From positions 82,025-139,057 of the forward strand of contig CAMYMV010000006.1 of assembly GCA_947259585.1 (NCBI GenBank): DNA of 57,033 nucleotides, in the 5' to 3' direction. A program made the translations under genes and the position numbers. Numbering within the stretch: position 1 is the first letter of the stretch; each line of letters opens with the position of its first letter. Source of the stretch: an uncultured Gemmatimonadales bacterium (GTDB lineage Bacteria > Gemmatimonadota > Gemmatimonadetes > Palauibacterales > Palauibacteraceae). Below the pieces are notes generated by a model. It saw only the letters and a list, made by a program, of their open reading frames with translations, ran no database searches and was not told the DNA's origin. Shown piece after piece: positions 52,468 to 57,033 of this stretch.

Positions 52468-52920
52468 ATGATAAAGACGTACTGGCGCTGGGCACGTGAG
52501 AAGCGCTTCAATATCGGCCGTGATGGCTTCACGCTCGTGGAGGTCCTGATCGTCGTCACCGTCATCAGCATCCTGGCGGCGCTATCCGTCGTCCGTTCCG
52601 ACGTCCCCCGGAACCGCGCCGCGGCGGCCACGATGCAAAGCGACCTGCGCAACCTCGCGTCGGCGGAGGAAGCCTACTACTCGCGGTTCGGCTCGTACGC
52701 CTCTGACGTCAGCGCACTGGACCTCCGACTCAGCCCGCATGTGAGCATGGAGATCAACACGAGTGCCTACGGCTGGACGGCGCGGGCAACCCACGAGCAG
52801 GTAGACGACCGCGAGTGCGCGCTCGCCTTCGGCGACATCCCGCCGCTCTCTCCCGCCACAGGCTCGGGCGTCATGATATGCGACAAAGCGTCCGGCGGTG
52901 GGCTGGGATGCGGAGGCTGA
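52468..52920 (+). CDS. Orphan type IV prepilin/pseudopilin-like protein
   Basis: About 150 residues. The prepilin signature is clear: basic leader (EKRFNIGRDG), then GFTLVEVLIVVTVISILAAL with the cleavage-site Gly, Phe+1 and Glu+5, and a helical start (NRAAAATMQSDLRNLASAEE). A typical GspG/PilA-type globular part follows with a Cys pair (ECALAFG, MICDKAS). It would be processed by a prepilin peptidase and assembled into a type IV pilus or T2SS pseudopilus. No other pilus gene is next to it. The start is unsure (TTG 52438, ATG 52450 or ATG 52468), with no good Shine-Dalgarno. Confidence 0.8.
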   Translation: MIKTYWRWAREKRFNIGRDGFTLVEVLIVVTVISILAALSVVRSDVPRNRAAAATMQSDLRNLASAEEAYYSRFGSYASDVSALDLRLSPHVSMEINTSAYGWTARATHEQVDDRECALAFGDIPPLSPATGSGVMICDKASGGGLGCGG

Positions 52921-53007
52921 GCTGCCCGGGACGCCGAGTCTCGGAGACTCTGACTCCCCGGGGACGCGGACCCACCCAGGCCGGCGAGAGGCCGACGCAA
53001 TTGGCGT

Positions 53008-53571
53008 CTAGGGCTTTGTGAGCATGCGGTGCCAATGCCGCGCGCAATCGAGGCGCTGGCTTTCTGATACGCGGGTGGCGAGTACGGAGTGCGCACCGAT
53101 CAGGTAGTAGTACGACCAGCGGCTCCGCAGATGAGCCTCCTTCTCCGAGAAGCCCATCTCCAGGAACAGATGTCGCATATAGTCCAGCCGCTTCTGATCC
53201 ACGCGCTCCAGGAAGGTGGCGGCCTGCGGATCGTGCCGCGCCCAGGCCCGCATCGACGCATCGTAGCGGTCGGCGCCAGACGTAATGACCAACTCCAGAA
53301 GCGCCAGCAGCTGGCCGCACGGATCATCCGAACCGTCCGCGAGAAAATCCGCCAGCCTGTCGGTGTGCTCCTTTTCCCAATACTCCAGCAGACACGCTAG
53401 CAGCTCTCCGCGATCGGTGAAGTGCCAATAGAAGCTGCCCTTGGTCACCCCGAGCGCCTCCGCGACAGGTTCGATGCACACTGCGCCAATACCCTCTTCG
53501 GCCAGGACGTCGAGCGCCTTGGCCAGCCAATCCTCCCTGGCCAGACGCTTTCTCTTTTCCAGCATTGTCAT
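53008..53571 (-). CDS. TetR family transcriptional regulator
   Basis: 187 residues. The helix-turn-helix is in EDWLAKALDVLAEEG, then IEPVAEALGVTKGSFYWHF (about residues 33-51). The remainder is a helical effector domain. It is a close relative of the TetR upstream of the efflux operon. It is divergent from the TetR at 53715-54266, with a 143-base intergenic stretch carrying repeated palindromic sites that could be bound by one or both regulators. Ligand unknown. Confidence 0.88.
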   Translation of the reverse strand: MTMLEKRKRLAREDWLAKALDVLAEEGIGAVCIEPVAEALGVTKGSFYWHFTDRGELLACLLEYWEKEHTDRLADFLADGSDDPCGQLLALLELVITSGADRYDASMRAWARHDPQAATFLERVDQKRLDYMRHLFLEMGFSEKEAHLRSRWSYYYLIGAHSVLATRVSESQRLDCARHWHRMLTKP

Positions 53572-53626
53572 AGGAGTCTCTCTCAGCGAGATCTATTCGA
53601 CTCACTTGTCCTCGACCCGTCCGTCA

Positions 53627-53685
53627 CATACCCTATAGTACGATGTGAAGTACTGTCTGGTATGTAACCAATACTATATGGTATG
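53627..53685. promoter_or_regulatory. Three-copy palindromic operator array between divergent TetR genes
   Basis: CATACCCTATAGTA at 53627-53640 is the near-perfect reverse complement (13 of 14) of TACTATATGGTATG at 53672-53685. A third copy, TACTGTCTGGTATG, lies at 53651-53664 (12 of 14 to the last). Each contains a TACnATATnGTA-like dyad. Start-to-start spacings are 24 and 21 bases, about two helical turns. The array sits where both promoters should be, the layout of TetR autoregulation. Confidence 0.65.
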
Positions 53686-53714
53686 TTCCACCAGTTCAGG
53701 CGGAGGGTGGTTCG

Positions 53715-54266
53715 ATGGGCATGCGAGAGCGCTGGTTGGCGGAAGGGCTGGAGGCGCTACGGGCAAGCGGGACCGAGGCGCTTCGAATCGACGGCCTGGC
53801 CGAGCGGCTCGAGGTCACCAAGGGAAGTTTCTACGCGCACTTCGACAGCAAAGCCGCGTACCTGGACGCTCTTAGCGAGCACTGGCGGGAGCAGACGATG
53901 CCGATCGAGGTCGACCTGTTCCTCGAGACGCCCGGCACCCTGGCGGAAAAGCTACTGACTCTTGCCCGTTACGTAGACCGAAGCGAGCGCGTTCGCTACG
54001 ACATGGCAATTCGAGAGCTCGGCAAGATCAACGAGTGCGCGGCCGAGGCGATCGAGAGCGTAAGCAGGGCGCGGCTCGAGTTCTCGTTCGAGGTGTTTCG
54101 GCGGGCGGGCTTCGAAGAGGCCGAGGCCCGGGCGAGAGGACACCTGCTATCGGGCTGGCTGCTGGCCAGCGTGCTGATCGAGGGGAAGCTGCCAAAGGCG
54201 GTGGCCGAGATCTGTCGGGTTCTCGGAGAGGGACCGAAGGCAAGGTCGAGGGAGTTCCTGCGGTAG
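53715..54266 (+). CDS. TetR family transcriptional regulator
   Basis: 183 residues. Helix-turn-helix RIDGLAERLEVTKGSFYAHF at about residues 24-43, then a helical C-terminal domain (AEKLLTLARYVDRSERVRYD, MAIRELGKINECAAEAIESV). It differs more from the other two TetR proteins in the window. It starts 143 bases from the divergent TetR and ends six bases before the tRNA-Arg on the other strand. GGAGG upstream supports the start. Confidence 0.88.
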   Translation: MGMRERWLAEGLEALRASGTEALRIDGLAERLEVTKGSFYAHFDSKAAYLDALSEHWREQTMPIEVDLFLETPGTLAEKLLTLARYVDRSERVRYDMAIRELGKINECAAEAIESVSRARLEFSFEVFRRAGFEEAEARARGHLLSGWLLASVLIEGKLPKAVAEICRVLGEGPKARSREFLR

Positions 54267-54272
54267 AGGAAG

Positions 54273-54346
54273 TACGCCCGGGAGGACTCGAACCCCCAGC
54301 CTTCGGATCCGAAGTCCGACGCTCTATCCAGTTGAGCTACGGGCGC
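54273..54346 (-). tRNA. tRNA-Arg (anticodon TCG)
   Basis: The minus strand folds as a 74-base tRNA: acceptor GCGCCCG with CGGGCGT (one G-U pair) and discriminator A, D arm GCTC/GAGC, anticodon stem TCGGA/TCCGA around loop CTTCGGA (anticodon TCG), and T arm GGGGG/CCTCC with TTCGAGT. No CCA is encoded after the discriminator. It decodes CGA. Confidence 0.93.
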
Positions 54347-54514
54347 GTGTGGGAGCAGCAACTCTATAGGAGTACGCCCGGCACGACAAGAAGTGTCGCC
54401 CCGCTCGGTCAGTTCCCGCCGCTCGTCGTCGGGCACGGCTCGCGAAACACGCGCTCCCGCGACAACGTAGAGGGAAGCACGCGCGCGTTGGTTCCGGCTC
54501 CCGGGAGGTAGACC

Positions 54515-54829
54515 ATGTTCGGCCCTGGCGACGGCATTGCCATCCTCGGGATGGTGCTGGCCCTGCTTCTCACCCTGAGCATCGGCGGCTTCATCCTGTT
54601 GCTACCCATCACCAAGCGCCTCGGCGGCGCACTCGATCAGTGGATCCGGATCAAGCGGTCGGAGGGTGCCTCCGAGGATGAGATCGCCCGGTTCCGAGCC
54701 GACATGGAGGGATTTCGCCTGCTCCTGGATTCGGTCGACGACCGGCTCGAGCGGGTCGAGGAGCAGCAGCAGTTCGTCGAGACCCTCATCGAGAAGAAAG
54801 GATCTGCGGCGCTTCCATCTGGCACATAA
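54515..54829 (+). CDS. Small membrane protein with coiled coil (paralogue B)
   Basis: 104 residues: one membrane helix (GIAILGMVLALLLTLSIGGF with ILLLPITKRLG), then a charged helix (DEIARFRADMEGFRLLLDSV) and coiled coil (DRLERVEEQQQFVETLIEKK). It matches the gene at 50655-50969 in length, order and end motif (E-x2-L-I-E-K/A). No known family is recognised. The two may form an oligomeric envelope or signalling component. ATG 54515 follows GGGAGG. Confidence 0.7.
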   Translation: MFGPGDGIAILGMVLALLLTLSIGGFILLLPITKRLGGALDQWIRIKRSEGASEDEIARFRADMEGFRLLLDSVDDRLERVEEQQQFVETLIEKKGSAALPSGT

Positions 54830-54947
54830 CTATAACACATATATACCCTTACGGTTCGGCCGTTGCTGGTCTGACGTGCCCCTCTCTATCTTGAACCCCA
54901 GTAACAGACCGGTACGCCGGATGAAGTCCCCCAAAAGGGAGGGTGCC

Positions 54948-55607
54948 ATGTCCCGCAGTATTCCCCGCCTTTCGGCCCTCGCGCTCCTGCTCCTCTTCAT
55001 GGCAGCACCGTTGCTCGCGCAGGAGGCTGCGTACGAGTCGCCAGATGCGGAGGCATTGATCCACGACGCTCTCAGCGCCGCGACGCCAGAGATGGCCAAA
55101 GGGGCCACCGTGGTGGACTGGGAAGAGAACGTCCTCAAGGAGGGCGACAACGGTTGGACCTGCTTCCCGACACCGCCGCCGTTCGACAAGGCGCCCATGT
55201 GTCTCGACGAACCATGGCTGGCCTGGTCAGACGCCTGGATGAACAAGCAGCCCTTGAACATCGATGGCGTCGGAATCGCCTACATGCTGGCCGGCGATTC
55301 GGGCGCCAGCAACTCGGACCCCTATGCTGAGGGCGAAACCGACGATTGGGTCGTCGCCGGACCTCATCTCATGGTGATCGCGCCGAACACCGCGTCCCTG
55401 GCCGGGATTACGACCGACCCGAAGTCCGGTGGGCCCTGGGTGATGTGGACCGGGACCCCCTACGCCCACATCATGGTTCCCGTCGCTACCGGTGGAGGCC
55501 ACGAGATGTGCGAGATGTGCAAGGAGATGCACGGGGATGGTGAGAAGTGCGAGATGTGCAAGGAGATGCACAAGGAGCACAAGGGCGATATGGACCAGTG
55601 CCAGTGA
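54948..55607 (+). CDS. Secreted protein with Cys/Met/His-rich metal-binding tail
   Basis: 219 residues. AAAAGGGAGG lies just before the ATG, followed by a signal peptide (LSALALLLLFMAAPLLAQ). The central domain (VVDWEENVLKEGDNGWTCFP, PWLAWSDAWMNKQ, WVMWTGTPYAHIMVPV) has two Cys and many Trp; I do not recognise it. The last 35 residues carry two copies of the unit C-E-M-C-K-E-M-H, with further Cys, Met and His, so Cu(I) or other soft-metal binding is likely. A hairpin terminator follows. Confidence 0.8.
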   Translation: MSRSIPRLSALALLLLFMAAPLLAQEAAYESPDAEALIHDALSAATPEMAKGATVVDWEENVLKEGDNGWTCFPTPPPFDKAPMCLDEPWLAWSDAWMNKQPLNIDGVGIAYMLAGDSGASNSDPYAEGETDDWVVAGPHLMVIAPNTASLAGITTDPKSGGPWVMWTGTPYAHIMVPVATGGGHEMCEMCKEMHGDGEKCEMCKEMHKEHKGDMDQCQ

Positions 55608-55651
55608 TCGCCTGACCGTCCGACACCGGCCCTGAGCGGGCCTGAACGACC

Positions 55652-55690
55652 AAGGGGCCTTCCGGCACAAGCCGGAGGCCCCTTCTCTTT
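55652..55690 (+). terminator. Intrinsic terminator after the metal-tail gene
   Basis: AAGGGGCCTTCCGGC (55652-55666) pairs with GCCGGAGGCCCCTT (55671-55684) around loop ACAA with one bulged base, followed by CTCTTT. It lies 44 bases after the stop of the metal-tail gene. Confidence 0.8.
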
Positions 55691-55756
55691 ACCCCTTCGC
55701 CTCTTCTACACTGGCCGCCTACCCTCGCGGCCGGCCGGCACTCACCGCCAATCACC

Positions 55757-55910
55757 CAGCTAGCACCCGGCCCCCTCTAGGGGTGGTGGTGCTTACAGAG
55801 CGAGCATCGGATGCCCCGAGGAGACTCCAAAGGGGGCTCCGAGGATCAGGCATCCGCCAGCTCGCGGGTGGAAGCACCACCGCCCCCCCAGGGCCGGGCC
55901 CCACTAGCTG
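55757..55910. repeat. Long imperfect inverted repeat (about 154 bases)
   Basis: The left arm begins CAGCTAG, then CCCGGCCC, GGTGGTGGTGCTT, GCGAGC and GGATGCC. The right arm gives the reverse complement of the same blocks in matching order, ending CTAGCTG at 55904-55910. The centre is GGAGACTCC.AAAGGGGGCTCC. Several internal bulges make it imperfect. The right end covers the stop codon of the acyl-CoA dehydrogenase gene. It may be a bidirectional terminator, a structured RNA or a remnant of a small mobile element. Confidence 0.7.
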
Positions 55911-57033
55911 TACGCCGGAATGCCCGTGATGTCCTGCCCGAGGATGAGGCTGTGGATGTCGTGCGTCCCCTCGTAGGTGTAGACCGACTCGAGGTTCGCC
56001 ATGTGCCGCATCGCCGAGTACTCGACCAGGATGCCGTTGGCCCCCAGCAACCGGCGCGCCTCGCGGGCGCACTCGCACGCCATGTTCACGTTGTTGCGCT
56101 TCGCGAGGGAGACCTGCTGCGGCGTGTACCGACCGGCGTCCTTGAGCCGCCCGAGCTGCAGGGCCAGGAGCTGCGCCTTGGTGATCTCGGTGAGCATCTC
56201 GGCCAGCCGCACCTGCTGGATCTGGTAGCCGGCGATCGGCTTATCGAACTGTATGCGGCTGGTGCCGTAGTCGACGGCTTCGCGGTAGCAGGCCATCGCG
56301 GCGCCGATAGCCCCCCAGGCGATCCCGTAGCGCGCCTGCGTGAGGCACATGAGAGGGCTCTTCAGACCCCCGCTGTTCGGCAGGAGGTTGGCGTCCGGCA
56401 CCCGCACGTCCTGCAGCGCCAGCTCGCTCGTGTCGGAGGCGAGCAGGGAGAGCTTCCCCTCCTGATCCTTGGCGGTGAAGCCATCCCGGTCGGTTTCGAC
56501 GATGAAGCCCCGGATCGACTTCTCGTCGTCGATCTCGCCGGTCTTCGCCCACACGATCGCGACATCGGCCATCGAGCCGTTGGTGATCCACATCTTGGAG
56601 CCGTTCAGCACCCATCCATCGCCGTCCTTGACGGCACGGGTCAGCATGCCGCCGGGGTTCGAGCCGAAATCGGGCTCCGTGAGGCCGAAGCATCCGATGA
56701 GCTCGCCGCTGGCCAGCCTGGGCAGCCACTCCTGACGCTGCTCCTCGGAGCCGAACTGGAAGACCGGGTACATGACGAGCGCACCCTGCACGGAGCAGAA
56801 CGACCTAATCCCGGAGTCGCCGCGCTCGAGCTCCTGCATGATGAGCCCATAGGCGACGTTGTTCAGGCCCGCACACCCGTACTCCTCGGGCAGGTTGGCG
56901 CCGTAAAAGCCGAGTTCCGCCATCTGCGGAACCAGCTGATGCGGAAAGGAGTGCTCGACGTAGTGGTGCTCAATGATCGGGATCAGCTCGCTTTCGACCC
57001 AATCACGAACCATGTCGCGCACGGCGCGCTCCT
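55904..57033 (-). CDS. gcdH: Acyl-CoA dehydrogenase, glutaryl-CoA dehydrogenase-like (5' end outside window)
   Basis: At least 376 residues, with the frame open to the window edge, so the start is missing. Acyl-CoA dehydrogenase motifs are clear: CFGLTEPDFGSNPGGMLTRA, WVLNGSKMWITNGS, FIVETDRDGFTAKDQEGKLS and QARYGIAWGAIGAAMACYRE. The end YEGTHDIHSLILGQDITGI carries an E-G-T-x-D-I-H motif with the base Glu of the glutaryl-CoA dehydrogenase group. It uses FAD to oxidise (and in true GCDH decarboxylate) glutaryl-CoA to crotonyl-CoA in lysine/tryptophan breakdown. An isovaleryl- or short-chain-specific relative is possible. Confidence 0.88.
   Translation of the reverse strand, partial: ERAVRDMVRDWVESELIPIIEHHYVEHSFPHQLVPQMAELGFYGANLPEEYGCAGLNNVAYGLIMQELERGDSGIRSFCSVQGALVMYPVFQFGSEEQRQEWLPRLASGELIGCFGLTEPDFGSNPGGMLTRAVKDGDGWVLNGSKMWITNGSMADVAIVWAKTGEIDDEKSIRGFIVETDRDGFTAKDQEGKLSLLASDTSELALQDVRVPDANLLPNSGGLKSPLMCLTQARYGIAWGAIGAAMACYREAVDYGTSRIQFDKPIAGYQIQQVRLAEMLTEITKAQLLALQLGRLKDAGRYTPQQVSLAKRNNVNMACECAREARRLLGANGILVEYSAMRHMANLESVYTYEGTHDIHSLILGQDITGIPAYS

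Noticed and set aside
55757..55910. 6S RNA or SRP RNA
   Set aside because: The long hairpin suggested 6S or 4.5S RNA, but neither the SRP GGAA-loop motif nor a 6S-type central bubble is visible.
1..57033. CRISPR array, integrase, transposase or rRNA
   Set aside because: No regularly spaced repeats, no recombinase-like product and no rRNA-like sequence was seen.

Overview
The window is GC-rich, densely coded bacterial DNA from a Gram-negative (diderm) organism: there are TonB-dependent and porin-like outer-membrane barrels, many lipoproteins, a TolC/RND pump and periplasmic cytochrome c and cupredoxin proteins. The mix (VPS10/sortilin-like Asp-box protein, DUF3943 barrel, MBL-rhodanese with split YeeE/YedE, CxxU AhpD-like protein, GCDH-type acyl-CoA dehydrogenase) suggests Gemmatimonadota or a close relative. 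That is an inference from gene style; no rRNA is present to confirm it.

Layout. 1-2.8 kb: tail of a HEPN-like gene, then a tight + strand operon of methyltransferase, GNAT, DUF2277 and a reductive-dehalogenase-like Fe-S protein. 2.8-10.5 kb: TonB receptor, a long Asp-box repeat protein, a cupredoxin-like protein and a cytochrome c fused to a barrel. 10.6-16.8 kb: zinc-ribbon thioredoxin, a frameshifted NCS2 permease, an AhpD-like gene with an in-frame TGA in its CxxC motif (probable selenoprotein), two small secreted or membrane genes, a GCS2 carboxylate-amine ligase and an MFS transporter. 17-26.3 kb: a large secreted protein with a phospholipase-D HKD motif, opposed by a coiled-coil lipoprotein; then a minus-strand operon of OMP barrel, DUF3943, glycine-rich membrane protein and endonuclease/exonuclease/phosphatase lipoprotein. 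26.4-31.6 kb: an ECF sigma factor with a Cys/His tail leading into a sulfur module (two YeeE/YedE half transporters, persulfide-dioxygenase-like MBL-rhodanese fusion, SulP transporter).

31.6-39.3 kb holds the most unusual system. It is a minus-strand cluster of a pilin-like secreted protein, a PapD-like chaperone, a second related pilin-like protein and a 1127-residue usher-like outer-membrane protein with duplicated and SdrD-like domains, followed by a GGDEF-EAL protein whose active sites look degenerate. It resembles a divergent chaperone-usher surface-assembly machine. 39.7-48.6 kb: TetR regulator, then TolC (with an N-terminal substrate-binding-like domain), adaptor, RND pump, VOC lipoprotein and Gly-rich lipoprotein. 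48.6-57 kb: NDH-2, MsrA, two paralogous small membrane/coiled-coil proteins, a barrel protein, an orphan prepilin, a divergent TetR pair around a three-copy operator, tRNA-Arg(TCG), a secreted protein with a Cys/Met/His tail, a large inverted repeat, and the start-truncated gene for a glutaryl-CoA-dehydrogenase-like enzyme.
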